A stretch of 64,000 nucleotides of DNA from Clostridia bacterium (GTDB lineage: Bacteria; Bacillota; Clostridia; Oscillospirales; UBA644). The notes beneath the pieces were generated by a model. That model searched no databases, had not been told where the DNA came from, and saw only the letters and a program-made list of their open reading frames with translations. Positions 48,840-57,200 of this stretch are shown here, piece by piece. Location: positions 89,793-153,792 of the forward strand of contig JAGBIM010000019.1 in the NCBI GenBank assembly GCA_017934975.1, given 5' to 3'. Each line of letters opens with the position of its first letter. Positions within the stretch are counted from its first letter, which is position 1. Made by a program: the position numbers and the translations under genes.

Positions 48840-50245
48840 GATGTTTTTGCCTCCTTACACCGTTCTTTTGCGCATTCCTCGGTTTCGCCGTAATGCTTCA
48901 TGCGGAATTCCCATCCCAGCATCAGACCCATGGAGACCAGCTCCATGTCCCGCTTTTCTTCGGCGGTGCGGTCTTCGATGATACTGTCGTCAAAGTGGAC
49001 CGAAAGGGGCGTTTCCGTGTCAATTTTTTTGCCCAGCACTTTGGCACCGATCTGCAAAATCAATCTCGCCAGATGCAGCAAAGACTGTTCCAGCTGGATT
49101 TCGTGCTTGCGTACCGAGCGGTAAAGGGTGGCGTTCCCGGAAATGATCTCCGTGGCCGTTGCGGGAGCGTCGTTTTCTCCGAAGCGGTAATGCCGTTCTC
49201 CGAAGCCGCATTTGCAGGAGAGATAATTCAACTGCTCCCGAATGGCTCGGGTGTGATCCTCAACCCGAAGCATGGGATTGAATTCCTGGGGCAAAAGATC
49301 CCCGTCCACGTTCTTGTCGCCGATGTACATAAACAACTGACGGTTGCAGTCCTGGGGCGCAAAAAACTGCCCGTTTGCATCCTGCATCATCAGATCCTTA
49401 CGCAGGAACACCATCTTTTTGCCCAGATAGAATTCCATATTAAAGCTGTCGTAGCAGAGATCCAGCCCCTTCAAAATGTCGATGGCGTTGGCGTAGACCG
49501 AAATTCCCAAGGGCATATCGGTGAGATTGTTGACGATGTTCGGCTTGATCAGCACGAACCAGGGAAGATCGCTTCCCGTCCGCAAACGGGAGCAGATTCC
49601 TTGGGGCAGCGGTATCTTCTGTCCCGTTTTATCGCCAAAGCAGACGCTGTCGATGACGTATCCGTCCTGCTCCTTGCGGTGAATCTGCAAATAGGTCAGC
49701 TTTTGTCCTTCCCGCTGAAGGCTTCCCACGAAGGCCGCCTCCGTGACCTTGTCTCCCTGCCAGGAAAGGGGAATGATGTTGGGGGCGGTGACGTAGTCCA
49801 GTCGGATTTTTCCGTCGGGAGAGGGAAGAAGTCTTCCGCCTTCGTCTACCCGCGCCTGCTCCAATTGCAGAACGATGGCTCCCGTGCCCAGAGCAAAGGC
49901 CTTTTCCACCAGACGGTTCGCCTGGGTCCGAAAATCATTTTCGCCCAGAACGCCGCCGCATCCGTTTTCCCCCTGCAAAAAGATTTTTGCTTCGGGATCG
50001 TCCGCGTCGATGCGGGTTTTTTCGTTCATCAGAAGATTTGCCCAATCCTCCGCTACCTTCTTGGCCATGTTCATTTTGCTCAGGGTTCGCTCCGTGACGG
50101 TCAGTCCGTTGTTCACCTTCGTTCGGTGGAACTCCGTCCCGTTGCCCGTGTACCAGCGCTCCCACTCCGCCACCGTCCGATAAAATCCTCGGTCCGGATT
50201 CTCGTAGCCAAAGCGCTGTTTCAGATAAGAAAAAACAGTTTCCAT
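48836..50245 (-). CDS. Phage portal protein (SPP1 gp6-like)
   Basis: 469 aa. Portal ring protein at the capsid vertex through which DNA enters. NIVNNLTDMPLGISVYANAIDILKGLDLCYDSFNMEF and ATEIISGNATLYRSVRKHEI are features of SPP1-type portals; the N-terminal WYTGNGTEFH is also usual. Length normal and frame intact. It follows terminase by 3 bases. Confidence 0.9.
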   Translation of the reverse strand: METVFSYLKQRFGYENPDRGFYRTVAEWERWYTGNGTEFHRTKVNNGLTVTERTLSKMNMAKKVAEDWANLLMNEKTRIDADDPEAKIFLQGENGCGGVLGENDFRTQANRLVEKAFALGTGAIVLQLEQARVDEGGRLLPSPDGKIRLDYVTAPNIIPLSWQGDKVTEAAFVGSLQREGQKLTYLQIHRKEQDGYVIDSVCFGDKTGQKIPLPQGICSRLRTGSDLPWFVLIKPNIVNNLTDMPLGISVYANAIDILKGLDLCYDSFNMEFYLGKKMVFLRKDLMMQDANGQFFAPQDCNRQLFMYIGDKNVDGDLLPQEFNPMLRVEDHTRAIREQLNYLSCKCGFGERHYRFGENDAPATATEIISGNATLYRSVRKHEIQLEQSLLHLARLILQIGAKVLGKKIDTETPLSVHFDDSIIEDRTAEEKRDMELVSMGLMLGWEFRMKHYGETEECAKERCKEAKTS

Positions 50246-50248
50246 TTG

Positions 50249-51571
50249 TTACCTCGTTTCTGTGGGAGGAGAAAAGCAGTTCAGCCAACAGCTCCACGCG
50301 TATTCCTCCGCGTCCGCCGTGTCTACGTCTGTGGTTCCGTTGTCCAGCCTTCGGTCGGGAAGGGCGGGATCCCAGACCTGCTCTGCCGTGGAGGCGATGA
50401 CCTCCTTGCAATCCTGCAGTACGCACCACCGTTTTTCATTGATCAGCCGCATTTTGCAGGCGATGCGGTCCCGAATGGTCACTTTTTTGCAGTCGCACAC
50501 CGCCACCGAAAGTCCCGCCGCGGCGCAGGCCGTGCGGATTCCGTTGGTCAGATACTGCCCTTCCGAATCCATAAAGGCGTAACGGGGACGTCGCTTGAAC
50601 CGCTTTTCTACGTCGAATATAAAAGCGACGAATTCCCGTTCCAGCCGATCGGGGGTGATTTTCCCTTTGCCCTGCTCCAGCCTCTTGCAGGCAAGCACGC
50701 AGATGCCCCGATAGCCCTCGCGGATGCCCACTGCCGTGAAAACCGTGCGGGAGCCCGTGCCCCCGTAGTCGCATCCTACGGTGATAAACGCAATGTCCTC
50801 GGGCGGCTTTTCCGCCGTCCACGCAGAAGGATTTTCCGTAAATTGCGGAAAGATCAACCCCTCCGCCGCACACCGCTCTCCCAAAATCCACCGCTTGTAC
50901 CAGACGGTGCCTTCCCGATATTGTCGCAAAATGCTCTCCAGCTGCTCTTTCCCCACCGACGGATTGTCAAAAATCGTGAAATGCATATAATTCACGTTCA
51001 GCCCCTCTGTGCGGAACTTGTCCACGTAGTCGGTGTAGATGGGATGCTTGGGATAATCCGGGTTAAAATCCCAAAAGACCCGCCTTTCCTTCGCCGCCAG
51101 CTGACGGTTGAAGGCTTCCTGCAAAAAGCAGGTGTCGTCTTGGGATAAATAATGCTTGTTTACCTCCGTGGCGATCCATAAACCGTAGGAATTTCCGCGG
51201 ATTCGCTTGTAACTGTCCGACTTGCCGCCTCCCGCGAAAATAACGGTTTTCGGCCCCGTTTTCGTCTCCACGAAGAGAGCGGGATTGTCGTGATACCGCC
51301 CCCAGCGGCAACGGCCCCGAAACAAATGCTCCAGCCCGAATCCGTTGCAGTCGCCCAGATTCAGCTTTGCCGCCCCAATGGTTACTCCCGTGGCGAGATG
51401 CAGCCGATCGGGACTCGTTTCCAACGCACGGGAAAAGGCTAAAATATTGCACACCGTTTTCCCCGACCGTACCGCTCCTTCCGCAAAATTATAGGTGGCG
51501 GATCGGCAACGGGTCAGATATTCCTTTTGTTTTTCGGAGAATTTCCAAGGGATTGTTTTTCGCTGTTTCAT
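50249..51571 (-). CDS. Terminase large subunit (PBSX family)
   Basis: 440 aa. DNA-packaging ATPase and nuclease. Walker A GAVRSGKT (32-39) is followed by a Walker-B-like region (NSYGLWIATEVNK). The C-terminal RNase H-like nuclease has CDYGGTGSRTVFTAVG and a DSEGQY segment with acidic residues. All features of an active enzyme are present. The large intact terminase argues against a decayed remnant. The start overlaps the small upstream gene by 4 bases. Confidence 0.92.
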   Translation of the reverse strand: MKQRKTIPWKFSEKQKEYLTRCRSATYNFAEGAVRSGKTVCNILAFSRALETSPDRLHLATGVTIGAAKLNLGDCNGFGLEHLFRGRCRWGRYHDNPALFVETKTGPKTVIFAGGGKSDSYKRIRGNSYGLWIATEVNKHYLSQDDTCFLQEAFNRQLAAKERRVFWDFNPDYPKHPIYTDYVDKFRTEGLNVNYMHFTIFDNPSVGKEQLESILRQYREGTVWYKRWILGERCAAEGLIFPQFTENPSAWTAEKPPEDIAFITVGCDYGGTGSRTVFTAVGIREGYRGICVLACKRLEQGKGKITPDRLEREFVAFIFDVEKRFKRRPRYAFMDSEGQYLTNGIRTACAAAGLSVAVCDCKKVTIRDRIACKMRLINEKRWCVLQDCKEVIASTAEQVWDPALPDRRLDNGTTDVDTADAEEYAWSCWLNCFSPPTETR

Positions 51572-51900
51572 GGGTTGGATTCAGGGGCGCCGAACAGCGC
51601 TTCATCGCTCAGATCTTCCGTCTCTTCTCCCGTATTCTCTTCGAATACGCCGATGGAGCGGGCAAGGGCAATGGCTTGTGCTTTGTCGAAAAAACGCACT
51701 TTTCCGCCGCCGCTTTTGGTCAGACTCCATTCGCTGACCCGATCGGCGGGCAGGTGGATTCCATCCCGGGGACAGAAGCGAAACTCCCCGTCTTCTACCC
51801 GGTAGTCGCCGTAGTCCGCCGTGTTGTCCTGCAAAACGTCCCGTAGATATTCCAGCGCAAGCCGCGTGATCTCACTGCGTAACGTCCCGTATTCCTTCAG
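51568..51900 (-). CDS. Terminase small subunit-like protein, probable CTG start
   Basis: 110 aa if read from CTG at 51900. The C-terminal part (KVRFFDKAQAIALARSIGVFEE) resembles the end of XtmA-type small terminases, where a KxxDK...LGxHLGM stretch is usual. The DNA-binding HTH of full-length proteins is not visible, so it may be a short form. The only strong SD (AAAGGAGGG, 51908-51916) points to the CTG codon; the first ATG/GTG/TTG codon in frame is a TTG at 51834 without an SD. Located right before the large terminase. Confidence 0.6.
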   Translation of the reverse strand: MKEYGTLRSEITRLALEYLRDVLQDNTADYGDYRVEDGEFRFCPRDGIHLPADRVSEWSLTKSGGGKVRFFDKAQAIALARSIGVFEENTGEETEDLSDEALFGAPESNP

Positions 51901-51997
51901 AACTGTCCCTCCTTTCGTATCGTTCGGTCGGAAAGGTCTTGCCGTCGCAGGTTCTGATTTTTTGCGGCGCAGGTCCCTTTCTCGGTTCCGTGGCTGT

Positions 51998-52026
51998 ATT
52001 TTACCATATTTTTCCGTTTCTCGGAA
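51998..52026 (-). promoter_or_regulatory. Candidate promoter of the phage module
   Basis: On the minus strand TAAAAT (52003-51998) is a good -10; the -35 at 17 bases (TTCCGA, 52026-52021) is weak. A LexA-type box lies 11 bases upstream of it. Confidence 0.4.
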
Positions 52027-52036
52027 ATTTTAGTTT

Positions 52037-52050
52037 TGAACAAGTGTTCG
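52037..52050. promoter_or_regulatory. Candidate LexA (SOS) box upstream of the phage module
   Basis: TGAACAAGTGTTCG contains the palindrome GAAC-AAGT-GTTC. The Gram-positive LexA consensus is CGAACRNRYGTTYC; all inner bases fit and only the two outer ones differ. It lies between the phage module (minus) and the CPBP gene (plus), closer to the phage promoter. Confidence 0.5.
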
Positions 52051-52105
52051 AAAAACGGTGGAAAAGATTGTGGAAAAGAGATTTGTGGTATTTTTCGTTT
52101 CCCTC

Positions 52106-52134
52106 TTGCAAAAGCTCCCGAAATATGTTATAAT
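52106..52134 (+). promoter_or_regulatory. Promoter of the CPBP gene
   Basis: TTGCAA (52106-52111), 17-base spacer, TATAAT (52129-52134). The start codon is at 52184. Confidence 0.75.
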
Positions 52135-52183
52135 AGAAGACGAAATAACAGTGCGCCGTAAAACGGCGGGAGGCGTAACGTCT

Positions 52184-53227
52184 ATGAAAGAAAGAAAAGA
52201 GGAGCTGACTCTCTCCGAACAGGAGCACCGTAACGGACTTCAGGTGCTGTTTAACGGGGTTTTCGTTTGCACCGTGTTCGTGTGGGTCCTTCGGTTTGCC
52301 TTCAGCGGCCTTTTGAAATTGCTTGCCCCCAAGGTGGATTCCTATTATCTTCTCACCGCCCTTTCCCTGTTGGGAGACGGGCTTTCCGTTCTGTTGCCGT
52401 TTCTTTTGTTCCACAAGGTCCGTCGGGACCCCTTCCGACCCATCTTTTCGGAGAAGCCTCGCTCCGAGCATCCCTTCCTGCGGTGCGTCATGGGGGTCGT
52501 TTCGGTTTTCTGCCTTGCGGTTTGCGCCATGATGCTGGTGGATTTCGGCCTCAATCTGCTGGAAAGCAACGGCGTCCATTCCGCCATTACCCGCCCCGAT
52601 TTCGGGCAGGGAAAGGTTCAGGCTCTGTATTACGTGATCCTTTCCACTCTGATCTATTCCTTCTGTTATGAAACCGCCTTCCGCGGAATTGCGGTCCGTG
52701 CCATGAAGGAAGAAAACCAAACCGCCGCCGTGTTGGTTTCGGGGCTTGCCTTTGCCTTCTCGGACGGAGAGCCCCATCACGTGGCCGTCCGCCTTGCGGT
52801 GGGCTTTTTGTTGGGTTGGTTTTATCTTCGGGTGCGCTCGGTCTGGGCCTGCATGGCTCTGCACGCCGCCGCTCAAGCGGCCGTCTGCTTTGCCTTCCGC
52901 TTTTCCTTTGATCCCCTCTTTGAAAGTTATCTTTTCTTCATCTGCCTCGTTTTGGGGGTTTCCGCGGCCTTCTTCCTCTTCTTCCCCAAGAAGGAAAAAG
53001 AGCCGTCCGTTACGTCCAAAGGAGTTTCCTTGCGCATCGTTTTTACCACCTTCGGCGTATGGGTTTTGGCGGGGCTTCTGGCCTTTAATATGATGTCCTT
53101 CACCTTCTATATGGAGGACGCCCCCGATCTGATCACCCCCGAGCACGGACAGCGGGATCCCCTCTTCAACAACCCCACCGATCGGGCGGAAAATATTCCG
53201 AATTACCAAGAAAATATGCCTGACTAA
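52184..53227 (+). CDS. CPBP-family membrane protease homologue
   Basis: 347 aa with about eight hydrophobic helices. The CPBP/Abi core is visible: CYETAFRGIAVRAM stands for the EExxxR motif, FAFSDGEPHHVAVR for the second, and ALHAAAQAAV for the third. The first Glu of the EE pair is Tyr here, so activity is uncertain. Family members are prenyl-protease-like and include bacteriocin immunity proteins. ATG at 52184 follows GGGAGG. It has its own promoter and is followed by the isomerase gene in the same direction. Confidence 0.8.
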   Translation: MKERKEELTLSEQEHRNGLQVLFNGVFVCTVFVWVLRFAFSGLLKLLAPKVDSYYLLTALSLLGDGLSVLLPFLLFHKVRRDPFRPIFSEKPRSEHPFLRCVMGVVSVFCLAVCAMMLVDFGLNLLESNGVHSAITRPDFGQGKVQALYYVILSTLIYSFCYETAFRGIAVRAMKEENQTAAVLVSGLAFAFSDGEPHHVAVRLAVGFLLGWFYLRVRSVWACMALHAAAQAAVCFAFRFSFDPLFESYLFFICLVLGVSAAFFLFFPKKEKEPSVTSKGVSLRIVFTTFGVWVLAGLLAFNMMSFTFYMEDAPDLITPEHGQRDPLFNNPTDRAENIPNYQENMPD

Positions 53228-53246
53228 ATTTTTCGGAGGAAAAAAC

Positions 53247-54140
53247 ATGCTTACTTCAACTCAGAACGGTAGACTGCAAAAATACTACGGAACCATGGAA
53301 GCGGTTCGGATGCTCAAGGAAGCGGGCTTCGACGCCTACGATATGACCATGTGTTCTCTGTTCGGCGATCATCCCTCTCCGCTGAACGGCGAAAACTGGC
53401 GGGAGGAAGCGCAAAAAATTCGTGCCTACGCGGACAGCATCGGCATTTCCTGTAACCAGTCCCACGCCATATTCCCACCCGTCAAGGGGGATGTATCCGA
53501 TGCGGAGCGGTACGAAGCCCTGATCCGCCATCTGGAAATTTCCTCGATTCTGGGCGCGAAAATCTCGGTGGTTCATCCCATTCAGTATCTTGGGTATGCG
53601 AAAAACGTCGAAAAACTCAAGGAAATGAATATGGAGTTTTACCGCGGTCTGATTCCTTATTGCGAAAAATTCAACGTCAAAATCGCCGTGGAAAACATGT
53701 GGCAACGCTATTATAACAAGAGCGGAAACCGCATCGTGGACAGCGTTTGCTCCCGTGCCGAGGAGTTCTGCGATTATATCGATACCCTCAACTCTCCCTG
53801 GATCGTCGCCTGCCTGGATATCGGCCACGTTTCCCTCGTCGGGGAGGATATGACCCGCATGATCCACGCCCTCGGTCCCCGTCTGCAGGCCCTTCACGTG
53901 CACGATACCGACACCTGCGTGGATCTGCACACCCTGCCCTTCCAGGGAAGAATCGATTTCGAAGAGGTGACCCAAGCCTTGGCGGATATTGATTATCAGG
54001 GCGATATCACCCTTGAGGCCGATTCCTTCTACGGTACCATTCCCGCCGATCAGAAGGCCGCCCATCAAGCCGCCGCTCACTACATGGCGCAGATCACCGA
54101 CACCCTGCGGACCATGGTTCAAACCAAAAAGCAAAAGTAA
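53247..54140 (+). CDS. Sugar phosphate isomerase/epimerase (xylose isomerase-like TIM barrel)
   Basis: 297 aa. AP endonuclease 2-like TIM barrel with metal ligands suggested by ISVVHPIQY (His), IAVENMW (Glu), ACLDIGHVSL (Asp-His), LHVHDTDT (His-Asp) and ITLEADSF (Glu). Substrates in this family vary (ketosugars, inosose, hydroxypyruvate) and are not clear here. The start at 53247 follows TCGGAGG. It lies 19 bases after the CPBP gene and ends at a hairpin. Confidence 0.88.
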   Translation: MLTSTQNGRLQKYYGTMEAVRMLKEAGFDAYDMTMCSLFGDHPSPLNGENWREEAQKIRAYADSIGISCNQSHAIFPPVKGDVSDAERYEALIRHLEISSILGAKISVVHPIQYLGYAKNVEKLKEMNMEFYRGLIPYCEKFNVKIAVENMWQRYYNKSGNRIVDSVCSRAEEFCDYIDTLNSPWIVACLDIGHVSLVGEDMTRMIHALGPRLQALHVHDTDTCVDLHTLPFQGRIDFEEVTQALADIDYQGDITLEADSFYGTIPADQKAAHQAAAHYMAQITDTLRTMVQTKKQK

Positions 54141-54154
54141 AAAATTGCATAAAG

Positions 54155-54190
54155 AAGGAGCACCCTCCGTATGGAAGGTGCTCCTTGGTT
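54155..54190. terminator. Terminator between isomerase and cysteine-rich protein genes
   Basis: AAGGAGCACC (54155-54164) pairs with GGTGCTCCTT (54177-54186), with an inner TCC/GGA stem, followed by GGTTTT. It separates two convergent genes and may serve both. Confidence 0.6.
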
Positions 54191-54216
54191 TTGTCCCCAT
54201 CTCTTATGCAAAACCG

Positions 54217-57200
54217 TTATTCAAGTGAACTTTCTTGTGCCGATTCTTCAGCCGTTTCCATGGTTGCCTTTTTCTTTTTCATCAGAAGGAAATAGGCTGC
54301 GGCGCCTCCGCCTGCGAGAACCAAAACCGCTCCGAGGACGATCCAGAGAATTGCGGAGCTTCCTTCCTCTTCGGCGTCGTCGCCCGTTCCGTCGGTGTTG
54401 CCGTTCGCAGTTCCGTCGGCGTTCCCGTCGGCGTTTTTGTCGGGCATCGTGGATCCGCAAACGTCGCATTTGCCGTCTCCGTCCCCGTCCGTATGGTCTT
54501 CTTTATTCATGATTTCCATACAACCGCAGATCTGCCAATGGCTCGTTTCGTCCGTTTGATATCCGTCCAGAGCCTTGTGCTGATGGTTTTTGGAAAGGGT
54601 AATGATATATCCGCAATCGGCACAGACCTCGTCCTCATCCTCCGAGGCAGGCTTTTCGGCCCGGTGAGGAATGACCTCACTGTGGTAATAACAATCCTCC
54701 GTCAGACACATATGGGCGTGGCCCTTTGCGTCGATAAAGCCCCATACCTCCGTGGCCAGATTGTGTTCTCCCAGATTTCCGTAAGACGCGTTGCAGATTT
54801 CGCATTTCGCCTTTTTCATGCAGGTGGGCATGCCGCCGCTGTGTTCCGCACGAGTTCCCGCAATTTCTTCGTAGCAACGGGTGCAGACCTTGAAGTGGTG
54901 GGTGGAATTGGATTTCACGTCGGATTCCACGTGCCCCAAGGCAGGGACGATTCCCCAGGTTGCCAAATCCGTGATCTGGGTTTTGCCTGCCGCGTCTGCA
55001 TAATCTTTGTTGCAGGATTCGCAGTGATAATAGGTCTGTTTTCCGGGCGTGGTACAGGTGGCGGAAACCTTGTTGACCCGCTGCATATTATGAACGTGCT
55101 TCAGGGCCTCAAAGGTATAAGAGATGCCGGCAAACTGATTGTAGGTCACGTATTCTACCGTAGCATCCTTTCCGTTGATGGTGGCCACCAGAACGTCTTC
55201 GCTGACAAATTCGTAGTCGCCCTTCGTGCGGAAGTCTACGGTGAGGCGGTAAACGTGTCCCTCCTTGAATTCATTCCCAACCGTCCCGCTGACGAGGAAT
55301 GTGTCGTCCGTCACGTCGAACCATCTCACGCCGTTTCGGGAGGGGGTTACGTTGCCTTCGCTGGCAAAGGCCGGGCCGTTAAAGGCCGTATAATCGGGCT
55401 TTGCACCGATGGAAGGAACGTCAATGTTGAAAATAATATAACTGATCTTCAATCCGTCGGGCATCCAGGAATATCCGCAGCCGTCGCAGATCAGATTGCG
55501 GTCTGCGTCCGTGTGCTTTTCCTTCTCTTCCGCACCGCAACCAGCTACCACGCAGGTGTGACGGTGATATACGTCGTTGGTCTTGCCCCACGTGCTCCAC
55601 GCGTGATCGCTTCTGGCCACGTTGTAGCCGTATTTTACGATCTGATTGCAGGCGTAGCACATCCAGTCTCCCGTATAGCCCTTTTTCACGCAGGATGCTT
55701 TGTCTGCGTTGAGCAGGCGCAGATCCGTATGTCTGGGGGCTAAAATTTCCCCTTCCTGCAGCAATACGCCGCATTCGCAGTAGATATCTCCGCTGTAGCC
55801 GAATTCCGTGCAGGTGACGGCCACGGCGTTTTTGACGATGGTTTTTGCGTTATGAACTCGGGCGGTGGATTTTCCGCGTACGGTCTTGTTACAATGATCG
55901 CAACGGTAGGATCCCTCGTATCCTCTCTGCTCACAGGTCCCCGCCTTTGCCGTTCCGGGAATCAAGGTAAGATTTCCTTCGTGCTTGCCCGCGCTTTCGA
56001 TCACTTCTCCGTAGAAGAGAACTCCGTCACAGTCGGCGCAGACCGTATCGCCCGTGTACCCGTCCTGGGTACAGATGGGTTGAGAGGCGTTCTTGATGCG
56101 GGTTCCGCCGTTATGCTTACATTCCTCCACTACGGGGGTAAAGGTCAGAATCCCGCCGCCGGTACGTCCCGCAAAGGCGGGAATGGTCACGCTCCATTTC
56201 AGCTCGTTGCCGATTTTCTGGAAGGTGAAATATTGGGTCACGTCCAGATTCACCGTGGACCCGGAAGATCCTCGATCGCAATAATAATTGACCTTCCAAC
56301 GGGTTGTCGTGGGATATTTCATCTTCAGGAGTTCTGCCTTGGAATATTCGGAGGGGGCAAAGCCGATGACGATCTTCGTGCCGACGGAAATAATATCACA
56401 ACTGGAATATCCGTTTTCCACGTAGACCAGATCCGTGCTTTGGGTCCATTTTGCATCCACCATCTTGTCTTGGGCAGCGTCGAGGGTTTGCAGGCTCTTG
56501 GTGGTGCTGTAGCCGCAGATCTGACATTCCTGATAGGCAATGCCCACCTTATCCGTGGTGGAATAGGGGGTGCCGTGGTTTTGCCATCCCATGTAGTCGT
56601 GGGCCTCCAGGGTGGTCTTGTTGCACCCCGGCCACAGACACTTCAAACGGTGCTGGTTTGCGTTTTTATAAGAGGTGTCCACTTCGCATTCATAGGTTTC
56701 GGGATCGTAGAAATAATGGATATGATCTTCCATATAACTCTTGAATCCGCAATCGGTACAGGTCCGCTCCACCCATCGTGCACCCGTCTTTGAGTCTTTT
56801 ACGATGCGGGTCTGCTTACTGAAGGAGTGGGGCTCGATTTTATACTCCTCGCATTCCTCTCCGACGCAGGATACGAAGTGTCCTTTGGATGCGTAGATTC
56901 CGATGTTGTTCCTGTTGTCCGGCTGGTTGATCAATCCGATCAGTTCCCCCTTGTGGGTACTGTATTCTCTGTACAGGTGAACGACCTTCAGATATGCGAC
57001 GTTGGTCGTGACGGAATTGCCGTTCTCATCGGTGATCACGCACTTGTAGGCGGGCTGGTAAGCGCAACCGTCGGAGGGGACGGAGAGGGAGAGCGTATTG
57101 GTCTTTGCGCCTTCATAGTAGCCCTTATCGTCCTTGACCTCAATCCAATTTCCGCCGTTGAAACTTACGTACCACTGATACTTAAGCGAGGTCGTTCCCT

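Larger units (their letters stand above)
40596..51900 (-). mobile_element. Phage-derived late-gene module (prophage remnant or GTA-like)
   Basis: Twenty minus-strand genes in the usual order of long-tailed phages: terminase small and large, portal, scaffold, coat, connectors, tail terminator, tail tube, tail chaperone, hub, baseplate-like and fibre proteins, holin and endolysin. All frames are open and most neighbours overlap by 4 bases. Missing are a tape-measure protein, Dit, integrase, repressor, excisionase, replication and lysogeny genes. No att repeat longer than 8 bases was found by eye at the edges. A LexA-type box and a weak promoter lie just upstream. Flanking genes are ordinary chromosomal ones. 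Confidence 0.85.

Noticed and set aside
40525..52046. Possible attL/attR repeats (TTGAACAA) at the two ends of the phage module
   Set aside because: Only eight bases are shared, and on the right side they are part of the LexA-like palindrome. This is too short to call an attachment site.
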